Shown in pieces: positions 24,698-33,200 of a stretch of 64,000 bases of DNA. This stretch comes from Planctomycetota bacterium. GTDB lineage: Bacteria > Planctomycetota > Phycisphaerae > Phycisphaerales > UBA1924. Both the position numbers and the translations under genes were made by a program. The notes under the pieces are model-generated. The model was not told the origin of the DNA. It did no database searches and saw only the letters and a list, made by a program, of their open reading frames with translations. The stretch covers positions 108,618 through 172,617 of the forward strand of contig JAFEBO010000009.1 in NCBI GenBank assembly GCA_018242625.1, given 5' to 3'. The number at the start of each line of letters is the position of its first letter. Position 1 is the first letter of the stretch.

Positions 24698-24910
24698 ATG
24701 CAACTGGCCAACGTTGGTGGAATGGATCGTGTCGCCCGGCTTGCGCTCGGAGCGGGAGCGATCATCGCGGGCATCATGCTTGGAGCATTCAGCGGCCAGG
24801 TCGCGGGCCTTATCACCGGGGGTATCGGGTGTGTTCTGCTGCTGACAGGTATCGTCGGCTTCTGCCCCGCCTATTTACCGCTCAAGCTCTCGACCTGCAA
24901 GCCGCGTTAA
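24698..24910 (+). CDS. Stand-alone DUF2892 membrane protein
   Basis: ATG 24698 with GGAG about 8 bases upstream gives 70 residues. The N-terminal NVGGMDRVARLALGAGAI and C-terminal GFCPAYLPLKLSTCK are typical of the YgaP-like DUF2892 family, with two membrane segments between them. It is separated by 138 bp from the divergent rhodanese-DUF2892 gene, so one intergenic control region may serve both. The two conserved cysteines could take part in persulfide chemistry. The reading frame and family fit are clear. Confidence 0.85.
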   Translation: MQLANVGGMDRVARLALGAGAIIAGIMLGAFSGQVAGLITGGIGCVLLLTGIVGFCPAYLPLKLSTCKPR

Positions 24911-24917
24911 AGCCGGG

Positions 24918-25751
24918 TCAGCCGCGCGCGCCGAACTTGGAGAGGATCCGTCCGCGCAGTTCCGAAGGGAATTCTCCCTTCGCAAGTCGGGCGCAGGCAT
25001 CCTGAGCGAGATCGAGCTCGGCGAACACGGCCCGGCAACGATCGCACACGATTTTCTGCTCGATCGGGAACGCACCGCCGCGGTCCATCGCGTCGAGCTT
25101 GGCGTGGAGAAGGTCGAGACAGACCTGCTTGTCATACATCGGGTCGGGCGCGGGTCGCTTGGGGACGCCCTTGCGCGCGAGCAGGGCCTTGCGGAGCATC
25201 AGGCGTGCGCGATGCACCCGGGTCTTGACCGTGGGAGGGCGGAGGTTGAGCGCCTTTGCAACCTCTTCGATCGGCATCTCGAGCATGTCCTTCAGGATGA
25301 GCGGAACACGGAAGGGCCGGGGGAGGTCGACGATGGCGCCGTGGACGGCCGTGACGGATTCCTGCTCGATCAATCGTGCTTCGGGCGCATCCGCAGGGCC
25401 AGCAAGATCGATGACGCCGCGGTCATTCCAGGGCATGAGCTGCGACACCGCGGGCATGCGCCGATCGGTGCCGCCCTTCCTCCGCGTGCGCGAGCGGCAG
25501 GCTCTCGCCGCGATCGCATACAGCCAGGTTCCCGCGTCGGCCTTGCCCTGAAAAGTGTGCCACTTTCTGTAGGCCTGCAGAAAGATCTCCTGCACCATGT
25601 CTTCGGCGTCGGAGGGGTTGCCGCAGAGTCGCAAGGCCAAGGCGTAGAGCTTGGGCCCGAACCGATCTACGAGCAGGGGAACCGCCGCGTCGGCAGAACT
25701 GCCGGCGCGGGGCGATGTTGCTTTCGCCATCGGTTTGGATGCGATCACCAT
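24918..25751 (-). CDS. ECF-type sigma factor with C-terminal zinc-finger-like domain
   Basis: About 277 residues from ATG 25751; TTG 25772 and ATG 25730 are alternatives and none has a strong ribosome-binding site. Sigma region 2 (YALALRLCGNPSDAEDMVQEIFLQAY... GTWLYAIAARACRSRTRRK) and region 4 (LPRPFRVPLILKDMLEMPIEEVAKAL... TVKTRVHRARLMLRKAL) are clear. A roughly 75-residue tail follows with C-x3-LHAKLDAMDRGG and VCDRCRAVF, resembling the zinc-binding zf-HC2 fold of anti-sigma factors. No separate anti-sigma gene is adjacent, so regulation may be in cis. It is downstream of the ROK kinase gene (26 bp) and convergent with the DUF2892 gene. Confidence 0.85.
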   Translation of the reverse strand: MVIASKPMAKATSPRAGSSADAAVPLLVDRFGPKLYALALRLCGNPSDAEDMVQEIFLQAYRKWHTFQGKADAGTWLYAIAARACRSRTRRKGGTDRRMPAVSQLMPWNDRGVIDLAGPADAPEARLIEQESVTAVHGAIVDLPRPFRVPLILKDMLEMPIEEVAKALNLRPPTVKTRVHRARLMLRKALLARKGVPKRPAPDPMYDKQVCLDLLHAKLDAMDRGGAFPIEQKIVCDRCRAVFAELDLAQDACARLAKGEFPSELRGRILSKFGARG

Positions 25752-25777
25752 TCGTGCAAATTCTAGTGGCAAAACGG

Positions 25778-26749
25778 CTACTTCTCGTGCCGCTGCATCG
25801 CGATCATCGCGGCGCCCATCAGGCCAGCCCGGTCTTCGAGGGTGCTCGCAACCACCTTGACCTGTTTGCAGCGATCGGGGAAGGCGAATCTGCGCGTATG
25901 CTGCTCGACAAGGTTCACCCAGGAATTGCCCATGGCCTCGGTGAGCCCGCCCCCCAGCACGATGCGGTCGAGCGAGAGCAGCGTCGTCACGCCCGCCAGG
26001 GTGATACCGAGCAGTTCCGCCGCGGAATCGAGCACTTCCACGGTCAGTTCATCGCGATCTTCGTAGGCCTTGGCGACAAGCTTCGACTTGATCTTCTCGA
26101 GATCGCCCTCCGCGAGATCGACAAGCTTGCTCTTGCGATTGCTCTTGATCAGCTTGATCAGGCGGTTGACGACTGCCGTGCGGGAGCAATTGTGCTCGAG
26201 GGACCGCTCTCCCGGCGGATTGAACGGCAGGGCGATCATGTGGCCGATCTCGCCGGCGGTAAAGAACGGCCCGTAGTAGAGCTCGCCGTTGAAAATCAGC
26301 CCGCCGCCGATCCCCGTGCCGAGCCACACCCCGAGCAGGTTTTTGGAGTTCTTGCCGGCGCCGAGCCTGTTCTCGCCCCAGACCGCGGCGTTGACGTCAT
26401 TGTCCAGGTATGTCTTGACGCCGGTGCGCTTCTGCAGGATGTGAGCGGCCGCCGTGTCTTTCCATCCAAGGTTGTCCGCGGCGAGCACGACGCCGTCGTT
26501 GGGATCGACCGCTCCCGGAGCCGCAAGCCCGATCGCTTCGAGTTCGGTGAGCTTGACCTTGGCTTCCGAGCAAGCTTCAACAACGCCCTCGACGATCCGG
26601 CTCATCACCCCGTCCAGCCCGTCCTCGGCCTTGGTCTTCTTCTTTGCCTGCGAGAGAAGCTTGAGCTCGGAAGACACCACGCCGACCTGCATGTTGGTGC
26701 CGCCAAGGTCGATCCCGATGTAGTAGCCGGATTTGCCGTTCTTCGCCAT
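25778..26749 (-). CDS. ROK-family sugar kinase lacking the zinc motif
   Basis: The 323-residue product has phosphate-1 motif IGIDLGGTNMQVG (residues 11-23), LDNDVNAAVWGE and GTGIGGGLIFNG, all typical of ROK glucokinases and N-acetylhexosamine kinases. The general base Asp falls in LDNDVNA. ROK enzymes usually have a GH-x9-CxCGxxGCLE zinc site. Here GEIGHMIALPFNPPGERSLEHNCSRTA replaces it, leaving the His and a single cysteine, so structural zinc is probably absent. It likely phosphorylates glucose or a related hexose. It lies between ispE (69 bp upstream) and the sigma gene, all in one direction. Confidence 0.88.
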   Translation of the reverse strand: MAKNGKSGYYIGIDLGGTNMQVGVVSSELKLLSQAKKKTKAEDGLDGVMSRIVEGVVEACSEAKVKLTELEAIGLAAPGAVDPNDGVVLAADNLGWKDTAAAHILQKRTGVKTYLDNDVNAAVWGENRLGAGKNSKNLLGVWLGTGIGGGLIFNGELYYGPFFTAGEIGHMIALPFNPPGERSLEHNCSRTAVVNRLIKLIKSNRKSKLVDLAEGDLEKIKSKLVAKAYEDRDELTVEVLDSAAELLGITLAGVTTLLSLDRIVLGGGLTEAMGNSWVNLVEQHTRRFAFPDRCKQVKVVASTLEDRAGLMGAAMIAMQRHEK

Positions 26750-26818
26750 GACTTGCTCGCGCGTTGCCCGGATATCGACACGTTTTCGACCCGTAATCGA
26801 CCGGATAAGTGATTGAAT

Positions 26819-27775
26819 CTACTGAACGTCGGGGTTTCCCTGCTCCTCTGCGAATCGTGCGCTCAGCACCGCCGCTCCCGAACCAAGCGCACTCTTCAGT
26901 CTCGATGCGAGTTCACCGCCCTTTCCCGTCTCCACGATGGCAAAGAGCGTACTTCCCGACCCTGTGACGTGCACCGGCGAATGGACAGCCTCTGCTCGCC
27001 GCTGCATTTCCCCCACAACCGGCGAGACGATAGCCGCGGGCACCGCCAGATCATTGAACAGGGTCAGGGAGTGCGCCGGCGAGTCGGACCGAAACAAACG
27101 GCCGACTTCAGAACTTCGGAAAACAAACCCGGGCTGCCCGCTCAGCCAGGAGTCAAAGGCCCTGTAAACCAAGGGTGTCGGGCAGGAACATTGGGGCATG
27201 ATCAGCACCACGTCGCCAGACAAGTACGCACGCCGCTGAATCTCATCACCAAAGCCTTCGACCAGGGCGGGCCGCGCAACTTTTCCCGGCCTGTCCAGGA
27301 AGAACGCAACGTCCGAGCCCAGCTCCGAACCCACCTTCGCAAGTTCCTGCGTCGGGAGCCCCAGCGCAAAGAGGTCGTTGAGACCGTCGAGCATCGCCGC
27401 GGCGTCCGACGATCCGCCCCCGAGGCCGCCGCCGGCCGGGATGCGCTTTTCGATCTCGGCAACGACCGGCAGGAGTTTTCCCACGCGCCGACAGAGCGCC
27501 TGATGCGCGCGATAGACCAGATCCTTCTCGACAGGCCAGTCGAAGGGAGTCTGCCGCGGGGCATCGTCTGCCCACGCGCGGCGGAAGCGCGTTTCCGGGG
27601 CGACTTGCAGGGTCAGCGTGTCGCGGAGAGTGACGCACGCAAAGAGCGAGGAGATCCGGTGCCAGCCCGCACGCGGATTCGATGATCCGTCCTCCCGCAG
27701 AGCGTGTTCCGGACGGGATACAGCCAGCGCGAGATTGATCTTGGCAAAGGCTTGGCGGGTCAACCGGTGGGTCAC
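26819..27775 (-). CDS. ispE: 4-diphosphocytidyl-2-C-methyl-D-erythritol kinase IspE
   Basis: The 318-residue GHMP kinase starts at GTG 27775. Key blocks are FAKINLALAVSRP with the substrate Lys, GWHRISSLFACV, the ATP loop PAGGGLGGGSSDAAAML (residues 113-129) and the C-terminal VHVTGSGSTLFAIV. It phosphorylates the 2-hydroxyl of CDP-methylerythritol in the non-mevalonate isoprenoid pathway. The N-terminal region carries a short insertion between residues 23 and 38 relative to E. coli. It is divergent from the NIF3 gene with 66 bp between starts. Confidence 0.92.
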   Translation of the reverse strand: MTHRLTRQAFAKINLALAVSRPEHALREDGSSNPRAGWHRISSLFACVTLRDTLTLQVAPETRFRRAWADDAPRQTPFDWPVEKDLVYRAHQALCRRVGKLLPVVAEIEKRIPAGGGLGGGSSDAAAMLDGLNDLFALGLPTQELAKVGSELGSDVAFFLDRPGKVARPALVEGFGDEIQRRAYLSGDVVLIMPQCSCPTPLVYRAFDSWLSGQPGFVFRSSEVGRLFRSDSPAHSLTLFNDLAVPAAIVSPVVGEMQRRAEAVHSPVHVTGSGSTLFAIVETGKGGELASRLKSALGSGAAVLSARFAEEQGNPDVQ

Positions 27776-27841
27776 GCCCCGATGCTACCAGCCGAAATTG
27801 CGGAATTATGATCATGCGGAACAAATCCGCGGAGTCCCGTC

Positions 27842-28981
27842 ATGAAAGTTGAAGATGTCGTACGTGCGCTCGAATCGATCGCCCCTGCTTCGTATGCGGA
27901 GCCCTGGGACAAGGTCGGCCTTCACGCGGGCCGGTTCGGGGCCGCCGTGAAGGGGCCGCTCCTGCTCACCATCGACCTGACGGAGCAGGTTCTGAGCGAG
28001 GCCGAAAATCGCGGCGCGGGCATGATCATCGCGTACCACCCGCCGATCTGGGAACCGCTCCAGCAGATCACCGACGGAACGCCCCGGCAGCGCATCATCC
28101 TTCGCGCCCTCGAAAAGGGAATCGCGATCTACTCCCCCCACACAGCACTCGACGCGGTCGCGGGCGGCATGACCGATTGGCTCTGCGAGGGCCTCTCCGG
28201 CGGAACCGACGGAAAGATCCAAGGCGACTGCAGAGCCATCATCCCGCACGCGCAGCCGGTTCCGACCCAAAAAGTAAAAATCGTGACGTTCGTTCCGCGC
28301 GAAGACCTTGACAAGGTGCGGAATGCCCTCGCCAGCGCGGGCGCCGGGATCATCGGGAACTACTCAGTCTGCTCGTTTTCCACCGACGGCGTGGGGACGT
28401 TTCTGGGCGATGCCGCCAGTTCCCCCCGAAAAGGCGGGAAAGGGAAACTCGAGGAGATCAGGGAGGTGCGTCTGGAGATGGTCTGCTCGAAGGCGGCCCT
28501 GGCGCTGGCGATCGAGACGCTCCGCGGATTTCACCCGTACGAAACGGCGCCGATCGATGTTCATGAACTGATGGATCAGCCCGTGCGCAGCGCGGGCACC
28601 GGCCGCCGCCTGCTGCTGGATCACCCCATCACCGTGGCGGCGCTGGCGGAGCGGCTGAAGAAGCACATCAACCGACCGACCGTGCGGCTCGCGTGCGCAA
28701 ATCCGAAGAAGAAAGTATCGACTATCGGCGTCTGCCCCGGTTCGGGCGGCTCGATACTGCGGGCCGCGGCCGCGGACGGCTGCGAAGTTTTCGTCACCGG
28801 CGAGATGAAGCATCACGACGTGATGTCGGCGCTCGACCTGGGAGTCGGTGTCATACTCGGCGAACACACGAGCACGGAGCGCGGGTATCTGCCCAGGCTT
28901 GCAGGAAAGATCGAAAAAGCTCTGCCCGGCGCGCGCGTCGTCATCGCGGAGTCGGACGTCGATCCGGTCGCGGTTGTCTAA
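27842..28981 (+). CDS. NIF3-like dinuclear metal centre protein (DUF34)
   Basis: The 379-residue product has the conserved opening SYAEPWDKVGLHAGR, the metal segment MIIAYHPPIWEP (where HHP is common, here YHP with His66) and the closing block VTGEMKHHDVMSALDLGVGVILGEHTSTER. The length matches the long form with a PII-like insert between two halves (about residues 130-255). The family forms hexameric rings and is linked to metal or GTP cyclohydrolase-related functions, but no single activity is established. The gene stands alone; its stop is adjacent to the convergent LEA14-like gene. Confidence 0.88.
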   Translation: MKVEDVVRALESIAPASYAEPWDKVGLHAGRFGAAVKGPLLLTIDLTEQVLSEAENRGAGMIIAYHPPIWEPLQQITDGTPRQRIILRALEKGIAIYSPHTALDAVAGGMTDWLCEGLSGGTDGKIQGDCRAIIPHAQPVPTQKVKIVTFVPREDLDKVRNALASAGAGIIGNYSVCSFSTDGVGTFLGDAASSPRKGGKGKLEEIREVRLEMVCSKAALALAIETLRGFHPYETAPIDVHELMDQPVRSAGTGRRLLLDHPITVAALAERLKKHINRPTVRLACANPKKKVSTIGVCPGSGGSILRAAAADGCEVFVTGEMKHHDVMSALDLGVGVILGEHTSTERGYLPRLAGKIEKALPGARVVIAESDVDPVAVV

Positions 28982-28982
28982 G

Positions 28983-29486
28983 TCAGGGAGCCGAAGCCGG
29001 GGCGGGGGCAGGGGCTGGTGTGGGAGGCGGAGGCGTCGATCCATCCAGCGCGATCTGCCCGCTCCGGCTGAAGCTCGTGGTCGGGCGCAGAAGGTGGTAC
29101 TCGTACAGGATCTCGTTAAACCGTCCCGGCGGCAGGTAGACCATCGAGCCGCTCACCTCGTATCGAACCGTGCCGCTCGCGGGAACCTTGTCCGACGGCA
29201 CGGCGACCGGCAGCGTGATTTTCTGCTGCCCAAAGACCCGCAACGTGCATTCGGGCGATCGCTGCCCCGAAAAAACCTGCTGCCCGTCCAGCTTGAGCGT
29301 GTAAGTCGCATCCTTGAGCGGGAGCGCATCATCGGAGCGGTTCTGCGCGTCGATCTCGATGTAGATGAGCCGGCCGGTCGGTTCGACAACGTCCGTCCTC
29401 ACGTCCGTGACGGTCAGCTTGGGCGCCGCTGCGCCGCATCCGCCCAGAAAGAACCCGGTAATCAGAATCAGCGCGGCCCTGAACAT
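28983..29486 (-). CDS. LEA14/WHy-like lipoprotein
   Basis: The 167-residue product has a short signal and lipobox LGGC (Cys17). The mature domain (PKLTVTDVRTDVVEPTGRLIYIEIDAQNRSDDALPLKDATYTLKLDGQQVFSG) has the beta-sandwich pattern of LEA type 2/water-stress (WHy) domains, including the conserved N-R-S-D-x-x-L-P-L region. A short Pro/Ala-rich tail closes the protein. These domains are thought to protect or bridge envelope components. It is 26 bp downstream of the membrane-protein gene that follows on the map. Confidence 0.72.
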   Translation of the reverse strand: MFRAALILITGFFLGGCGAAAPKLTVTDVRTDVVEPTGRLIYIEIDAQNRSDDALPLKDATYTLKLDGQQVFSGQRSPECTLRVFGQQKITLPVAVPSDKVPASGTVRYEVSGSMVYLPPGRFNEILYEYHLLRPTTSFSRSGQIALDGSTPPPPTPAPAPAPASAP

Positions 29487-29512
29487 GGCCGGAGTCTAGC
29501 GGCCGCCGGAAC

Positions 29513-30019
29513 TCACGGCGTCTGGTTGGTCTGCAGGACGACCCAGTCGGTGTTGGCCCGGTTCTTTTCGATGGAGAGAATCTCGGTCGTCAACCCGGAG
29601 ACCTGGCTGTTGTAAATAGCCCAATGCATGCAAAGGGCGGCCAGCACGACAAAGCAGAGCCAGGCGCCGACCTCGGCCGCCCGGAAATTCCGGATCTTCC
29701 ACAGGATGAAGACACCGATCGTCACCGTTCCTGCTTTCCAGGCGCACAGGGAGCAGACCCCGCCGTAACGCATGAGCAGCCTGGCGACGGGGTTTTCTTC
29801 GACCATGCCGACGCCGGTGAAATGCAGGAGTGTCATGGTCAGGTCCGCCAGACTCATGATCACGATCGAGGCGAGAATGCAAAAAAAGCGGGCGTCGTGC
29901 CACGAGATCCGGCCCGGACACCCGACAGCGGCATCGACACCCGATCGGGCGGTCGTCGGCTGCGGGGCTGGATGGCCGCTCGGCATCGCTGGACCCGATG
30001 CGGCCTCGCTCCTGAGCAT
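29513..30019 (-). CDS. Small multi-span membrane protein (DUF5658-like)
   Basis: From ATG 30019 this is 168 residues; TTG 30091 and ATG 29986 are possible starts. Three or four transmembrane segments are visible (FFCILASIVIMSLADLTMTLLHF, AWKAGTVTIGVFILWKI, AEVGAWLCFVVLAALCMHWAIYN). The ADLTMTLLH...VEENPVARLLM region resembles DUF5658-type proteins, where the Glu-Glu-Asn-Pro motif sits at the end of the first long helix. The function is unknown. It is divergent from the large PQQ-propeller gene and probably co-transcribed with the LEA14-like lipoprotein gene. Confidence 0.62.
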   Translation of the reverse strand: MLRSEAASGPAMPSGHPAPQPTTARSGVDAAVGCPGRISWHDARFFCILASIVIMSLADLTMTLLHFTGVGMVEENPVARLLMRYGGVCSLCAWKAGTVTIGVFILWKIRNFRAAEVGAWLCFVVLAALCMHWAIYNSQVSGLTTEILSIEKNRANTDWVVLQTNQTP

Positions 30020-30256
30020 CGATCGTGCCGGATCGGCCGTTGATAACGCTTTCTGAAGCGCAATCTCGCGGCCGGCTCGTAGACTTCGCAAACCGTGCAG
30101 GAGCCTGGACCGAACAGTTTGTTTAGAAGGGCCCTGCGTAGCCTTTGCTGCGTCAGGGAGGCCGATTCTCGGCCCGTGCTTCGGGACGACCAGTTCACCG
30201 TTCCCGGACCACGCCGAGTTGGGGAATCCCGCCGGTCCGTTCTCTGGAGCCGACAG

Positions 30257-33200
30257 ATGCTTTCGTGGGCGGGCATCAAGGGCAGCACTCGCACCCTGCT
30301 TCTGTCGGGCGTGTTGGCAGCTCTGCTCGCGGCGGATCGCGGCTTTGCACAGTCAACTCCCGTCTACCCCGACGACTCCGTCCAGGCTCGCGAAACCATC
30401 GCCCGGGTGGAGGAACTCATCGCGGCCGGCAACATCGCCGAGACGGTCCGAGTCCTTCAGGCCCTGCTCGAAACCGAGGGCGAAAGAGTTCTCGAGACCA
30501 AGGCCGACAGCGACGTCTTTACCAGCGTGCGAGAGCACATACACAAACTGCTTCTTGAGCGTCCGACCGTTCTCGAGCGTTACCGGGCCGCGGAGAGTCC
30601 GCGGGCGGCCAAGCTGCTCGAGGAAGGCAAGTTCGCGGATGTCGAACGGACGCGTCTTCTCACTCCCGCCGGTCTTGATGCCACGGTGCGTCTTGCGCAA
30701 AGCCGGTACGAACAGGCGAAGTTTGAAGCCGCCCGGCTGACCCTCTTTCAGCTTGAGGAGCATCCGGATCGCAAGTCCGGCAAGCAGGGCGCCCGGGATG
30801 CCGCGGCGCTTGCCGTCCGGCTGGCCCGCTTTCTCCCCCGAGAGGACGTCCGCGGCGTGGCGCAGCGATGGTGCAAGGAGGCGGGTGTCTCGCCGGAGGC
30901 GATCACGCCCATCGAATGGCCCGCGGGCGTCACGGCCGCTGTCCGCTCGACGATGAACGGAAATTCGGCGCCCGACTGGAACGCCCTGCCCGCAGAGCCG
31001 CTCGTCTCGAGCACGCTGGCCCAGCGCGCAACCCGCGACAGCGACAGCGAGGAGCAGGCCGAGATTTTCGAAGCCGCCCGCCAGTCTGCCTCACGCGCCT
31101 GGATCATCCCGACGGTGGTGGGCGACACGGTTCTTATCAACAACGGGTCAGAGATCACCGGGTTCGACCGCTTTACGCTCAGCCCGCTCTGGGTGCTTCG
31201 CCCGACCGACAACTCCCGCGCGGACGCGAGGCGAGATTCAAGGGGCGGCCCGCCGCTCACCCGCCTGGAGGATGATGCCTGGATCGTCGTCGGAGGATCA
31301 GTGGGCGTCGCGGGCACGGGCTACGTCACCGAGAGCGGACGGGAGGGCGATCGCCGTCTGCACGCGTTTGAGGTTTCGTCCGGGCGGGCGCTCTGGTCGG
31401 TCGATCCCGCCACGCTCGACCGCAAACTCGAGGGCTGCTCCGTGCGGGGCGAACCGGTCGTCAGTGAGGGCATGCTGGTCGTGCCGATGCGCCGCAACTC
31501 CTCGGTGCGTCGGGTTTCGGGAGCGCTCTTGGCCGGCATCGACCTTTGGTCGGGCGAACTTCGCTGGGTGCGCCCGTTGTGCAGCGTCGGCGTGCCGGCG
31601 TTCAGCCGGGCCGCACGCACGGCCGAACGCGCCATCGCATTCGAGGGTGTCGTCTACCGGACCGACAGCCTGGGCGTGGTCTCCGCGGTCGAGGCGGAAA
31701 CCGGACGGCCCGTGTGGGTCCGGCGCACCAGCCCGCCCACGGACATGCGGGCCTTCTCGGCTTTCTCGCTGCAATCTCCCAATCAGCCCTGGGCCGCGTC
31801 GCAGCCCATCGTGGACGGGAACTCGCTGATCGTGCTCGCTCCGGATTCCTCGGCGGTCCTGCGACTCTCGGCCGTGGACGGCACGCTGCTCGGGCGCCGC
31901 CCCATCGAGGAGATGGGCGAGAACAACACGCCGCCTTCGTATCTGCTCCGCTGCGGCGACCGGCTGCTCGTCGTCACGCACGACCGAGTTCTTTCGCTGG
32001 CACTTTCGGACTTCGAGCGTTCACCCGTCCGGGCCAGCGCGGAATTCCGCGAGCCGATGATGTCCGGGCGCGTCATACCGGCCGACTCGCGTGTTCTGGT
32101 GCCGCTCGAGGACCGCATCGCGGAGCTCGACGCGAGCGACATGCGCACCGTGGCCACGCACACCTTCCCGAAGGCGGGCAACATGGTTTCGCTGCCCGAC
32201 GGCATCCTTGTGGCCGACGCGATGGAACTGCACGCGTTCATCCGCTGGGAAACGGCCGAGGCCATCCTTTCTCATCGGATCGAGTCCTCGCCCGACGATC
32301 CATCTCCCGCCCTTTCAATGGCCAACCTGGCCTTCCGTGCTGGCCGTTACCCCCGCATCGCCCCGGCCGTCGACCGCGTGCTGGACGTCCGCGACCGCTC
32401 GCCCGATTCCGCAAGCTCGCAGACCGCCCGCAAGCGCCTGATCGAATCCCTGCGCAACATGCTCGCCGCCGGAAAGCAGCGATGGGACCCCGCCACCGAC
32501 TCGCGAATGCTGAATTCGGGGAGCCGAATCCCTCCGGTTGCGGTGCTGGTGGACCTGGCGCAGCGCTTCGCGAGGGCGGCCGAGTCACCTTCCGAACTGG
32601 CCGAGTACGAGCTTGCGATGGGCTGGCTGGGTGAGGCCAGGAGCTCTCCCAACGCCAGCATCGAGGCGTACGGACGGCTTCTTTCGGACGACTCGCTTGC
32701 CGATGCGCAGGTGCTGGGAGACTTTGGCGTGCCCGCCCGAGCGTCGGAGATCGCCACGGATCGCCTGCTGCTGATGCTCCGGCGGCTGGGGCCCGAAGCC
32801 TACAGCGCGTTTGCCGCCCAGGCCGCCCGCGAGTTGAGCGAACTGGGCGACCGCGCATCTCCGGCGGAACTGGCCTCGCTGGGGAGCCGCTTCCCGGCGT
32901 CTTCGGCCGCGGCGGCGGCGTGGGTCCGGCTCGCGGACATCAACGAAAAAGCCGGCCGACGGTCTGCCGCGGCCCGATCGCTTGCTCTGGCGCTGCGGGC
33001 TCTGGAATTTGCCGCAAGCTCGCGGACGGCGGACAACGCCGACCAGACCAGGCGTCTCGCGCTGCGGCTGGCCGACCTGCTTGCGAAGCTCGACCGTCCT
33101 TCCGAGGCGGCCCGCGTGATTGACGAGCTGAACCGGCGCGTCCCTGGGGCCAACGCTTCGTATCCATCACCCGTTGCAGACCGGCTCGCGGCCCCCGACC

